64,000 bases of DNA from NCBI GenBank assembly GCA_020086605.1, contig JACBWW010000049.1, positions 5,310,316-5,374,315 on the forward strand, in the 5' to 3' direction. The DNA comes from Lanius collurio (Eukaryota > Chordata > Aves > Passeriformes > Laniidae). The notes under the pieces are model-generated. The model saw only the letters and a program-made list of their open reading frames with translations, did no database searches and had not been told where the DNA came from. A program made the translations under genes and the position numbers. Of this stretch, positions 1 through 13,400 are shown piece by piece (position 1 is the stretch's first letter; each line of letters starts with the position of its first letter).

Positions 1-3000
1 TTGTGGCATCACACCCAGAAATTACTGCTTGATCCTGGAATTTGGACTGAATCTGTGCATCTCTGCAGCTCTATGATAGATGTAGAAATGCATATGCAAG
101 TATCTCTTGAATCAGGCAGAATCCAAAATTAAAGTCATATATTCTATTCAGTGTCCAGATGAAAATCTCTGATTATTTGAATATGATATTACTTGCCTCT
201 GGCATGAACAATGACACACTGAATTTCAAATGGAAATTCAATTCTTTTGCATTTTCTGTTGTTTTCTCATTCTATTTCTGCTTCAGATATATCAGCTGTA
301 CAAAAGAGGGTTGCTGGATGCACTCTCTGGATTGGGTGCTGTATTTTTGAGACCCTTGTTGCTTATAAGGAGTTTGGAAGCACGTATTGCATTCCAGTTT
401 GGGTCACTGACCTCACAGAGCTCTCTGTGTGACTGTACTGTGTAAATCCATTTGGATTTCACACAGGTAAAGACAGCTGATCTAGGGTTAAGGAATATGA
501 AGGAATCCTGCAAGTTTTCAACCTGCTTCTCCTGCTGTCTTGAAGAATCCATACCGTGCTGTCCAGGGGTAAATGCTGATAAGGTTATACAGGCTCCAAA
601 GTTCATTTTGCTCCAAGAATTTTTCCATTTAGACATCTACCCTAAACTAATCCTGTAGCAGCCCTCAACAGCCAGTGAAGAGGAAAAGCACATATATGTT
701 ATTTTCATTTACTTCTCTTTATCTCTCAGCTTAGGGCAACATGAAGCATTTCTCTCCTGAGGCCGTGCAGAGCCCTTAGGCTGAACCTCAGCATTATCTT
801 CCAGTGAATTTCCAATGGTTTGATGCTTAAAATGAGGCACTGTTATTACCCTAGGTATGAACACTATTCAGCACCCTCATAAAGATGTAACAGAATATTC
901 AGACTGTACAAAATTTTTGGATTAATATTTAAAATGACACCTTATGATATCTCCTGGTGGAGAACAGGGAACTGGAGAAAACACCGTGCAAATAAGGAAA
1001 AGTTTGAAGAGGTCAGTCTTCTTCTCTATGTAAATCATATAGTCCACATCCAGTGCACGAATTTTTCCTCCCACTTCCCTGAAATGCAACAATCAATTAT
1101 CCTGTAAGAGAATTATGATTTAAAATGAGCCTCCTATCAAATGTTTTGGGTTTTTTTCCAGGAAGGGCAATTTTGCTGAAGTTTTTTTACTGGTATTCAC
1201 ACGCTTGAGTTCAAATGTCTGTCTTGACAACAGAAGGAAAGATACAAGTTTCCTGACACTTTCATTCTCTTCCAGTGCCTCTGTGGACATCAGGGGGTCT
1301 CTGTTCATAGAAATATGTAGAAAATATATAGGAAAATTACACCTTCTGAGTATTTCACTTGAACTATGAGTCTCCATTAGAAAATGTAGCTTGTGTATTC
1401 ACAGATGTGCACATCAGTACATTTTGCTGACCTCTGAAAGTTAGTGTTAGACATAAAAACAGCATTCACCCCATTTTCTTAAATTTCTCTGTAAGAAAAA
1501 GGGACACTCTATTCATGATGTGTGTGCCTTTTTTATAAATTTAATTTATCTTTTTGTGTATTCATAGTAGATATATAAAATAATTTTACACCTCTTATCT
1601 TTCTTTCTAAACTTCCTATTTTCATTTTTTCCTATTAAAAGCTTTTTAATTTTTTTTTTCTATTTTGATGAACATGATGGAGATAACAGGGCTTTGAAAG
1701 TGAAGTGTATTTTCCCATTGAAATTTCTTACTGAAAATATTAGGTTCCAGATTGAGGCTGGACCAAATAACCCCCAGATGTTCCTGCCATCTTGACTTTT
1801 TATGTGAGTCCATGATTTAAGATCTTAAAAAATAGAACACCAAGTTTGACCAAATAGATTTTCTTAAACCAGTATAAGGAAGATTTGCCTTAGCTCAAAG
1901 AAAACTAGATCTCACACATTGGATTCATATAAGCACCTCTACTTCTGAAGAAGAAAGGGAAGGAAAAAAAAAACCAGTGTGCAACCCAGCAGCTCTAGTT
2001 TAATTCTTTGCTTCCCTTTTCACTTCTTCTATGACCTTAAATACCTTTCTCTGTGTTTTATATTTCTATAATTAAAATACTAAAAATTGTCACTTTGCCC
2101 AGTGTTGATGTGAGGGGAAAACCATAAAAGTTTCTTAGAAACCACAATTATGCAAACTATGTATTTTTGCCACAGATAAAAGCCAAGACACATGAGTATA
2201 TCTCTCTGTTTAAACACATACCTTTACTTCCAGTGCTGTAAAATATTGCATGTGGTTGAAAGTTGGAAAGGGAGTGCTTCCCAACAGGGCACAAAAAGGC
2301 AACAATAGAACTTACAAACAAAATGTTCCATGCTGGAGAATATGACATTATTTTCTGCAAATTATGCCAGTGAGAACCTGAGAGACAACAGGTTTGTGGC
2401 AGCAGGAGATGCCTCCAACTGGCTCCACTTCGTGCCTAAATTGCAATGAGGTTCTAACCTGGCATGCTGAAATGAACAGCTCTCAAAGAGTACAATATAT
2501 TTTTGACACGGCTCTGCCTCCCAACATCTTAAAGCTCAATCTGAAAGTCTGAGGCAGACAGGTTCTACACACTAAAAAAGCCTGACTCAGATTGGGAAGA
2601 AATAACTTTGCTCTAAGAAATCAGATCAGCTAAAAAAATTGCATTTCCATGGTTTCTTAGCACATCTGGTTTGAAGGCACAAGTTACCTAAAAGATTTAC
2701 TGGTGTGATAAATACAGATCTTTACTACCCAGCCAATAATTTGAAACTTGCAGACTCAACTGGAAGAGAACATGAAAGGCCATAAAATAGCAAACCTGAT
2801 AAGGTTCCGCATGTATTCCAAATTACAGATGCAAAACAGCCTTTAAAAAGTTATGTCAGTCTATTTCCACCTGAGCTCTTGCTACCTGCATGAGGATCTC
2901 CCAACACAGGCATAAAAGTTTCTGTTTCAAATTAATTTTTCATTTTAAAAAGTGCTGAGATCACAACTCCCATTTCTGTTGGTAGAAGGTGTTGGTGTTA

Positions 3001-6000
3001 TGTCTCTTTGAAAATTAGGCCACTTACTTTAGGCACATAAATATATTGGCCCAGGCTTCTCTGTGCCACTCTGTAGAGGCAAAGCAGCTACATACCTGTC
3101 TTAGGTGGTCAATTAGGATGAGAAACTGGCTTGAAGAAAAGGCAGAACTTGTGAAATTTACCTGCTATAATTTTTTTTTCTTCTGATGTGCTGTAAAATG
3201 CTTGATAGGTGTGCTAGATTTATCACCAAAATGTCTAGAGTTGGGGAAATGATCCAAAAATCTTAAAGCTCTGGACTGAGATAAGTAGCCTGTCATAACA
3301 GATTTAGCAAGTGATCATGCAAACTATGGGAAAAATACTCAGTGGTGTAGAAAGAATGTCCTATTTACAGAAAAGCTGTGTTACATGCTTTTGGTGGAAA
3401 TCAGAAGATTTAATGCCTTTGGGGTCTATTAAGCAAAGCCTTTAGGTACAGCTGCATTGCCAGCTCTCATGGCTGTACTTGTATTTTAAGGATATTTGTT
3501 GCTTTGTAGAAGCAACTTGGTTAGTTTGAATACTGGGAAATTTTTCTTTTGCAGGAAAAATGCAAACTTCCCACCAGCACTATCACAGAAGGAAACTTGA
3601 AACAGTGACTTAAGTCAAATATAATTGATCCAAAAGATGTGTGCATATAATTGAACACATGCATATATATAAATACATATATATGTATATGTATTTACAC
3701 ACATGCATATACTAATGATATCAGCACAATCATGATTCAGGATATGACCATGATTAAGATGTTTGTTTAAACAGGATTGTTTCACTGAATCCAGAGTGAA
3801 GAGCCACAATTGGCAGATACACCTACTAACTTAGACACAAACTTTTCCTAATTAGGCAGCAAAACCAGGGTGGCTTTTTTTAAATTGTCTTTTTTTATTT
3901 CTTTTTTTCTTTTTTTTTTTTTTGCAGGGGTAGGAAGAGATTTGTAGGGGCATCCTATTACTTTTCTCCTTCTAATGAGCACAAGGGGGTTTTTAAGGAG
4001 GTAGATGTGGGGGTATGGAGAACATGTTTCCTGTCATTTCTCTTGAAAGCAAGACCAAGGCTCAGTAGCAAAGTTTGCATCTCATTTGGCCACAATACAG
4101 ATATCCATAGTAGGATCTCTGTTTCACCAGAAATAGACATGAATGAATGAAGTGGCATTTTGTGCTTAAGAAGATGTAATTTTTTTTGGCCTGAAATGCA
4201 TTAAATCTGGCTACAGAAGCTACAATTACTGCTCCTGCTATTACACAGTTATAATTATTGAGGGACTTTGCCATATGTCTTTGTAGCAGCAGAAATATGA
4301 AAACCTTGGCATAAAAACTAAAATGTATAAGATCATTTAAAGTATTTAAGGGCTTCTCATCATAGGTGTTTCTGGTATTTTGTTGTAGACCAAAAGCAGA
4401 GTTCAGTGCCATTTCAGCTATTAATGTGTTGTGTATCATTCTTGTGGAAAATTTCCATCCCAATTGTCATTGTGGGATCATCAAGCCCATTGTTTAAATA
4501 ATGCTTTTATAATAGGAAGCCATCAATTAATGATGAAGCAATGAAAAGATTCTTTTTATAAGGCAGACTGTCTAAGGAAAGCAGAAATCAAAAGATAGGC
4601 TGCTACTTGCATAAAACACTTGGATAATATGTGTTTTGCAACATGTTATAATGTAGGTTTATGATGACAATTCAGCTGCTTCTTTGAGAGACTATTCAGA
4701 CAGGAATGAAAAAAGGATCACTTAAAAATGCTTTTTTCTCATTAAGAGATTTTTTTCTTTAAGAAGGTGAAGATCATTCCAGTGTTCTTATACTGGCTGT
4801 ATAATAAAATAGATAACAAATAGCTACAGCAAGGCTGTACATAGAGTTCCTAAATTGGCACAAGACATCCAGGGTGTTACAAGACAGGCTATTACATAGC
4901 AAAGAAACCCCTACATTTCCTGGGTAAAACTGGAATCAATATTCCAGGCAGGAGTCCCCCTTTGAAGGACACCATTTGAGAATCAGTGTTTTACAGATAT
5001 TCTTCCTTTCTCTGATGTCAACAACTGTCTCTGATCCACCAGGCCATGGGATGGCTTCCACAGTGACAGCTGAATTACCTACAGGTCATGGATTCCTTCC
5101 AGTTCTTCTCATCTTTCTCCACAAGGTCAGTGTCAGAGACACTCTGAACTGATGGTTAGAGCTTTGTATGTTCTTCTTTTCTTTGTCAAGGACTTGCTTT
5201 GCATGTTCAGAGTGGTTTTGGGGATTTTTTCACACCTGAAGTCAATGAAAGTGAAAGAAGAAACATGATTTTAAGGGAAAAACTACATCTAAGGTACAGC
5301 AGAGCTGCAAACCAACTGATACTGACTGTAATTCAAGACAAGTTTGGGAACTTGAGGAAGGAATGAATTTCCAGCAGTGCTAATTCTTCTTAACAAGAAA
5401 TCAATTCTACTGTGTCTTCCAATGAGTTGTTATGGAATCATTTATGTTTGTAAACTATGGTCCGGAGAAAATTTTTTTAAATTGCAAGATACTTAGAGAA
5501 AATATATTTCTAATGTTAAGTTTGATTATGTTCCATATTCTTGTAAAATGTTGCACTAATGTGTGATACAGATTTTTTATTGCATTATATATGTGTTTCA
5601 TTTTATTAAATTTTTAATAGCTTTGCTATTCAAGATGTAGGAGACTAGTTTTGGGTTTCTAAATGATATTTTTATAAGATAATATAATATTAAAGAGTGT
5701 CAGGATAGCACATAAATTAGTTAAAAATCCAGATGGGCAACTGCAACAAACTCTTAAGGGTTTATCATTAGTATTCAGTTCTGTAAAGTATCTTCTGTCA
5801 GTCACTGCAAAAGATCAGCAAGTTTTCACTTGATGGAGACCGTACTTTAAATAAAATTATTATCAACATACGTTCATTCCGTTTTCTGGCCTTTGTTTTC
5901 AGCACAAAATAAGCCTAAATAACATCACTGCTAGACTGAATTCACTGAGTTCAGTGTAGAACTCTCCTAAATTTTTTTCTTGGCTTGGTTTTTTGGGGAA

Positions 6001-7118
6001 AGGTTACTGTTGGTATTGTGGTAGGACATATTTTCAAAATTCTCTTAAACCAGAGAGAGTTAATTTCCTAGGATCACCATTTGCACTTAATTATGAAGGT
6101 GCAGTATGGCCAAATGAGGCACTTTTGTAGTAGAGGTGGCTATACCCTGTCGTGGTATAATGTGTGTTAACAGTTATATCTGTGTCTGTGCAGTTTCACT
6201 CTGAGCATCATCTCTGAAAATTCCCATTCACACTTCATATGAGCCTGGACCCTATTTTCTTTCCTTCTCTTGGATTGAAATGGGTTAAAAACAAATCTGA
6301 CCCTTTCTCTGCAGATTAATTTAATGTTTTTTTTCATTCATCTTCCAACACTCTTGAATTCAGTTAGGAAATAGCAAATTAATAGCTGCAGAATTAATAT
6401 TGACAATTCGCAGGAAGGAAGAAGTTGAACTGCGTTCATCACTTCTGTTTCTGGCCATAACACAATATCAGCTGGAGCTCACAAATCTGAGAAAGGGTAG
6501 AAAATTGTACAGCCACAATCAGATCAGACCCTTCCTCTCTAATGAGTGCATAGACAGCAATTTTAGTCCATACAATTCATACATCAGTGCTTTCTCATTT
6601 TTCAGCCCTATTGGACACTCCTTGGATGCACCTGTAATGTACTTTTGACATTTACACTGGGATGAGATGATTAATTTCATAGAGATGGTTGATTTGCTAT
6701 GATAATCAGGGGCCTTACTAAAAGGCTTTTAAGCAACTACCTTGGATAAATGTTGTTATTTTGTAGAGATAAGAGGCATCTGTGCCTGCATCAGAGGTTG
6801 TGGTTTAACCTCATGTGTTGAATGCCAGAAAACAATTTCCAAAATGAATACTGTTCCCTGCAAAAAACGATTTTCCCCTAACAAATTGCAGGAAGAATGA
6901 AAACACCAAACAGGGTATCACAGCAACTCTATTAGCTACAAACAATTCCTTTGTAACCCTTCATTTTTAATTGCTTTTGTGTCCTTCTCTCTTCATCATC
7001 CCCTAGTTAAAGAAGTATAAATGAGAGGTTAGACTCTTTCATGCTTCTCTGTTTAAAGACAGTCAATAATATGCCCTCCCCCTTCCTTACCAGCTCTTGA
7101 ATGCAAATTCTTTTTCAG
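1..7118. other. AT-rich non-coding stretch, no gene seen
   Basis: No open frame here has a recognisable domain or codon pattern; the longest frames are under about 135 codons and are broken by stops on both sides. Visible structure is limited to homopolymer and dinucleotide tracts: a TA/TG/CA-rich patch near 3660-3710 and a pyrimidine tract ending in T14 and GCAG at 3893-3927. The latter resembles a 3' splice site but no open exon follows. I do not recognise an interspersed repeat. Confidence 0.6.
3910..3923. repeat. Poly(T) tract, T14
   Basis: Fourteen consecutive T follow an already T-rich stretch from about 3878. It could be the reverse-strand A-tail of an old retroposed sequence or simply a slippage-prone tract. 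No retroposon body is recognisable next to it. Confidence 0.85.
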
Positions 7119-7215
7119 TATGACTGACTCAGAGTTACCTCTGGAGATGTGGACTTTGTGATTAATTGCTATGGTAAGTAAGAAGCTTGTTTATTTATTT
7201 TGATTGTTCTGTTCT

Positions 7216-7259
7216 GATCAACAGAAAAAAAATAATAATAGAAAAAAAATCTGTTGATC
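7216..7259. repeat. Perfect 10 bp inverted repeat with A-rich loop
   Basis: The arms at 7216-7225 (gatcaacaga) and 7250-7259 (tctgttgatc) are exact reverse complements. They enclose a 24-base loop made almost only of A with a short AAT-repeat core. Transcribed rightward this would give a hairpin with an unpaired A-rich loop. Function is unknown, and a chance arrangement around a microsatellite is possible. Confidence 0.7.
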
Positions 7260-9918
7260 TGGGGGTTTACTGAATTTTATTTGAGATAATGCAACCAAAA
7301 CAAAATTAGCAGCCTGGTTTAATTAGCACTCCAATCCAACAGAATCAAGGATGGGAATTTTTAAACAAGTATTAATTTGCCAAAAAATTCTCACCATCCC
7401 CTTGAAAAAATGAGGCTCTTATGGCAGATCTTTCTGGGGGGAAAAAAATAAAAAGGTTGTAAACAAAAAAACTCAAGCTGTGGAAGAGATTTTCTAGCCA
7501 AGTACAGGAAGACAGAAATATCAAAAAATGTGTTAACGGAGACCTTTGCACGGAGACAATCCAAGAGCTAAAACTTCTGAACAGAGATATGAAATGGGTC
7601 TGAACACAGAAGACTCACTGGTGCTTGTGAATATTCTGCCTGGTTGGGTCTGGCAGTGTGCTGACTTGCAGCATGGGTACGTGGGCAGTCCCTTAGAAGC
7701 ACAGCCCAGGCTGTCATGGTCCCTCTCCCAGTGTACCAAGAAAAGGAAGGACTTGACAGAGTGAGAAATTCCTCTGATGATGTCACCCCACCCACTCTCT
7801 CTTATAACAACTGGTGTGGCCAGCAAAACAGCTCATGAACAGTAATGAAACCAGAGTTACTTAGGGGTCATATCAAAAGCATAAATCCATGTTAACTTTC
7901 CCTGTCTCCACAAACTATGGATGGCTCCATAGTTTCACAGAGCAGCTCTCACCCTTTTGTGATACGCCATGTTGAAATCAACACTACATCCAGGCCATGG
8001 CTTTTAACACATTTTGTAGAGAAATGAAATTAGGCAGCATGGATTAGGTGACCACCAGGTCTAAAATGATTCCTGTTGCCAAATAATTCCCTGTTAGTGG
8101 TGATTTTACAGACCTGCTCCTCAACTGCAGTCTGTACTAAGAAGAAAGGCTTTTTAATGCTCCATAATGTTCCTTGGAGTAATGCCTTTTTCACAACAGT
8201 GGGCCCTGGCCCTGTCAGTCAGCTTAGTGCCTGGAATAACAATGAAAGTTGAAGTATCTTCTCATCTCAAGAGCAGGCACTTACCTGCATAAATCTCTCA
8301 TGTAGAGATAAGCAATAGCTGTAAACCCAAATGGGCTTTCCTTCTGAAAGGTCAGCTTTTGAAAGGATTTCCTTAGTCCCCTGGAGCCTCAGCAAAAGAT
8401 AACATTTCAGAACTTGTCTTTTGCTTTCTACTCTATTTAATTAAAGTGCACTGTTAACTTTGATGAAAATATGTTCCCCTCAGGATTAAAAAGCTTTTTG
8501 ATTAGATAATTTTGCATAGACAAGTGGCCAGTAATAGTAATAATAAATTACAATATTTTTGAAACAATTTCTCATCTGTTAATAAATTGTAATTCAATTC
8601 TACATGAAAATTGACAGGTACACAGAAAACTCACCCACCAGTTGAATGTGTTACTGTAACTGGTCACTAGCACTCCTTCTAGGTGGATGACAGTCTTGAT
8701 CTTATGCTATAGAGAAAGAAAATGGGAAAATACCAGTCTTAATCAATGCTAAGAGACCCTAGGTTTCTCAGCAAATCTTGTACTCTGAAATGCAGCAGAG
8801 TCCAGTACAAAGAACTGAACTGGCTTGATGAGAATCTTCTCTACTTTAAAAGCACAATAATAGCATAAATAGAGCATTAATCCTGAAAGAATAAATCTTT
8901 CAGTTTGATTTCTAACTACTCCAGGTCCCTGGTGTAATTTTCTCATTTATGTTGATCTGAGATGACAATGAGCAGAACAAACTAAGGCATCTTCTCATTC
9001 ATCTGTGGTTGACAGGTTCCAAGGCACAAAGAACATCTTTGGTCTGCTTTAATGATACATGAGAAATGTGTAGAAAAACTGGAAATAAACCATATATTTC
9101 TCTAGTTTGATTAGACTCTCCCATCTTCTTTATTACTTAGGAAGAATGGGGAATATTTCATAATAAAAATACAGGGATGTTTAATCTGCAATAGACTAGG
9201 GATACTGATGTTTTAACATCTGAGCGGTTTGTATCATGATGGTCCTTGGGGATGGAAATATTTACTTTCTCATTTCACAGTAAAGAGAAATTGCACCCTC
9301 TTTTTTCTTCTGTAGTATAAGAGAAATAGAAGGAAAATAGCACTTGGATGACTAAAGATTATAATATTTGGCCTCAAAACCTCAAATTGTTTGTTTTTTG
9401 CATTAAATTTCAAATTTTAAAAGTTTAAATAGGTAGTGATTTATATTTCTGAAAACAAACACAAAATTTGGTTGTGTTTTTTTTGAGGGTCAGTAAAAAG
9501 ATTATGGTAAGGAGCTCATTTGCTATGTTAAACCCAAGCTCTCAACCTAATTTCCTCAGCTTGTCTGGAAATTAATGCCTTCCTTAAACTTGTTTGATCC
9601 TGGTGTTTTTGAAGCAAAGGCCACAGTATATATGAGTGACAGGCTTTTATCCCCGTGAGGCTTAGCTGAAGTCACCACACTGTGACCTGTGCTGGATAAG
9701 AGTTCAGCCCTTCAGAGGTAGCAGATAATGAAACACTGGGCTGCTGCATCAGCTGACTTCTCTGTTCATCAGCCCCAGCTAAGGGTCAGATGACACATCT
9801 CAGGTGACAGAAAAGAAATAAACTTAATACATCATTTTACCTGGTCACTTTAAATGTAAAAGTAAACAAGGTAAATATTCTGGTGCAAGTCATTATCTAA
9901 CTGTTGCTGGTACAATTC

Positions 9919-9932
9919 TTTTTTTTTTTTTT
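9919..9932. repeat. Poly(T) tract, T14
   Basis: Uninterrupted run of fourteen T in otherwise unique AT-rich DNA. No retroposon is recognised beside it. Confidence 0.85.
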
Positions 9933-10397
9933 CATATTTAGATGTTCCAAGTAATTGTAGAATCTGCACTTAATGCATATGTATTTTTGATATCTAATTG
10001 CAATAGGATAATATATCAAAGTGCTCTTTGAGCAAGAGCATATTCATAAAACCTCTTCTAGGACTGATGGCACAGAAAAAGCAGATGAGATTCCAGCAAA
10101 ATCCTCAGGCCACAAATAAAAGTGACATGAATCAGAAAGACTCTTTTATGAGAGAAAAGCATGCTAAGGGAGTTTTAAATTACAGCCACTTCCAAGGAAA
10201 GAATTATTTAGAAATCTCAGTCTCTCTGAATTTGTCCTGGAAATTCAGTCTCAAACATGATACTCAGCCACCTCAGTGCATCACATGCCAAAAGCAGTGA
10301 AAACTGAGAAGCCTCAGCTCTGCTTTGTGTGCAGCAGCAGGGGAGCAGAGGCTTCAGAGTAACTGAGGTGGTCTCCTGAGGCTCAGGGGAGTCAAGT

Positions 10398-10470
10398 TTT
10401 CATCCTGGATCTGCCACTAATGTGCTTGGAGTAACCTACACCCACCTCTTCCTGATATTTAAATAAGTTC
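10398..10470 (-). repeat. Possible MIR-like SINE scrap
   Basis: The stretch containing catcctggatctgccact, followed by a cttgg-agtaacc-acctcttcc pattern, resembles the conserved core of ancient amniote MIR SINEs (a 'tcctggctctgccac' block followed by 'cttgggcaagt-actt-acctctc'). The match is short and degraded and rests on remembered consensus only. The strand is nominal. It could be chance similarity. Confidence 0.22.
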
Positions 10471-13400
10471 CCCAGCAGAGATTGTCACAGCAGAAGGGAT
10501 CTGCACATACTTCCCAGGACACTGAAGCTCCTCAGGGAGCCTGACACAGTTCCCTGCCCTGGACCTGGCAGAGGGGGCTCTGGGGAGGTGCAGGCTCAGC
10601 CTTTGAGCAGGGTCTGTGCTCTGCTGCTCACAGCTGATCCTCCTCTTACATGCACAGTATCTTTATATTACATGAAGGTGGCTGCCTGAACACATAGCTG
10701 ACATTTTCCTTCCCTTCACTTATTTCAACACATGCAGGGAGGCACATTTTTTCCTTTTAAATTAAGAAAATATGTATTTCTTGCACTGGGAGTCATATGC
10801 TGGAAGCTGAATATAGTGGAACAAATTAGTGATCTTAAAATGGCACATTTTTAAAAATCTAGTTGGTTTTTAATATGCAATTAACAAAATTGGTCTTATA
10901 AGACATTTCTATATGTTGCATATACCATGTGGATCTAATATTCTTATACTACCAAAGAGGTAATATTATTCTTTAAAACTCTCCATAATGATAAAATTTA
11001 TTATTTTTTCTTCTTTTTTTTTCTCCTATACAAAAGCACAGTTTGCATGTTAACTTTAGTAACTGTTTGGAAGTGCTCTGATTTCAGTACATGGACATCC
11101 CTTCTCTATTCCTTTCCTTTGCTGCTTGTCATAGCAGAGAAGTAAAATATTGTCTCTGAGCATGGGAGCAAAAATAAATGTTGATTAAGATATTGATTTA
11201 AGGTCAAGAAAATGCCAAATTTCAATCTAATGTATTAAAAACATGCAGTTTGAAAAAAAGGATTACAGCCTGCAAAAATGTCACCTACATAAATACTCAG
11301 ATTAGAGGAATCTTTTAGCTATTAAACACCAAAGAAACAGAATAACTTCCCTTTCAGAAGAATATGTGGTTTCCATGAAAATTGCACTGGGTCAGAGATT
11401 GAATTTCTCTTGAAACATCATGCATTACCCAGACAAAGTATATCTTCAACACATGGTATGCCTGTTAACAAACTGTTATTTAAAATAACCCACGTATTCT
11501 TCTTTGTTTTCTCATTCTTTTCAGTAAGGAACTCATTAAAAAGCTTTCCACAGTGCAAGCTCTTTAAAAAATTTACATGATTCAATAATATTACAAGACA
11601 TGAAAACACTTTTGCTTCAATAGCTTCTTAAGAAAAAAGAGGTAGAATAATTAAGAACTTACGTAATTCTATTTCAGGAAATTGTTGTTAAGAGGGCAGT
11701 ATCAGAGAGAAAGAAACCTAACCAGCAATGTTTCTTTGTTCCCTCTCTGCCTCCTTGAACAGTAAGATTCCTCATTTTACTGACACACAGAGAAGTCTGA
11801 CACCCTGTCCAAAATAAAAGAAAGCATTGACAACAAAAGAAAAACTGGAAATTATCTAGAATTCCTTACTGGAACACAATGCTTCTGAGTACCTAGGAAA
11901 CCTGTAAATAGCCAGGGATGTAGAAGTGTTGTGACATTAGTCTGTCAAATATTTCAGTGTTAAAGCTCTTGTTAGAGACTCATCAATAGCAGAGTCTCCC
12001 CTCTGTGGAGCTGTTTATAATTTTCTGAATAACTTCTCTGTGAGGCATTTTCAGGTCCTGAACATTTTATCACCTTGTAATATAAAGATCTGGAATGCAG
12101 AGAAAAAGCCGTATTTCTGCAGGGACAGCACCCAGGGGTTTGGAGAGCAGTGCTGGAGGCAGGATGTTTCCAAATAAACCCACAGGGGCCAACTGCAACC
12201 TTCGATCTTCTCACTTAAATAAGTCTGGTTTCCTACAAAACTGCTTTTTGCTGCAGCATTTCTGCATAATGAGGAAGCTTTTAGGCATACAAATACTCAA
12301 ATAATTACTTTTTGGAACTATTTTAATTTATAAAATGTCACCGTCATCTAATACAGCTCGAGGTACAATTGCATGTAGCTTAACACAGTGAAAAAAGAAC
12401 TCAGTGGATATATAGCATTTTGTGGGCTCCCTGTATACTGAAGTTCATTTGCAAAACATATTTGATTGACATATAATAGATAAGATCTAAAAGATAATTA
12501 AATGTCTTTACCATGAGCAGAAATAAAACCAGGCTAAAAGCAGAATAGCTTTCTCAGGAAATCAACGTGTTGCTGGAAGATAATTTCCCTCTTTTCCAAA
12601 AACACCTTACATTTTGTCCTTTAGGGAAAGGATCAAGTCCTATAGAAAACAATGACCTGGAAAGGTGTCAAAGATCATGCTTAAGAAACTACATGACATT
12701 CCTTGGGAGATGGAAGGAATCAATAAAAGGGCAAGTGTGTATGAAGAATGGCAGAAAAAGCACATCTTGAACTTTTGCCTTTGCTTTTAGCTGCCAAAGG
12801 AATTCATTGCTGACTTAAACAAACCCGATAAAAATATGTCTTACAATCTGCATCTCCAGCCCATAGATCAGTAGCGAGTAGTGGTTTTGTGGTAAGCAGA
12901 AATGTGTTAATAATACTTTTTTTTAAAAAAAATTGAAGACTCCCAGAAGCCAGGTGTTCACCACAGCAGATTCTATAAAAATGAGAATGTTCTCAGTCTA
13001 GAACGGCCTTGAAGGGAAGAGAAACTCCCATAAAGAGGCTCACCTTGGTGTTCTGATATGGGTAGGAAGAGGTAGAATGTATATAAAAGACTGATAAAAG
13101 TTGTATATGTTTTTCAGAAGACAGATTCAGGTGGAACATTTTAATTTGATAGTACATGTGTTTGTTTTGTTGGCTTGTGGACTAGCGGAGGTGAGAGATC
13201 TGAAACTGTATCTGGCAGACACTGAAAGCAAATTTCTTATTTCAAAGAGACCCAGTCTTTGGAGACTGTCTAACTCCTGTATTTCTAGAAGCCTCCATTT
13301 TCTTTTTATGTCTATAACTGAGAGCCATTCGACATAAAATTGCACACTGGTTGCCTTTATTTCTCCAGTTAATTGGTAGACTAACACATTGAAAAATGTC

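Larger units (their letters stand above)
7174..10397. other. AT-rich non-coding stretch, no gene seen
   Basis: Apart from the hairpin at 7216-7259, I see no repeat or coding signal. Short frames overlapping on both strands at 7533-7826 have no recognisable product and look fortuitous. A T14 run lies at 9919-9932. Confidence 0.55.

Noticed and set aside
3893..3960. Pyrimidine tract plus GCAG resembling a 3' splice site
   Set aside because: The tract is mainly a T14 homopolymer; no donor or open exon follows.
4062..4463. 133-codon minus-strand open frame
   Set aside because: No motif recognised; a second frame is open over part of the same bases, and nothing suggests transcription.
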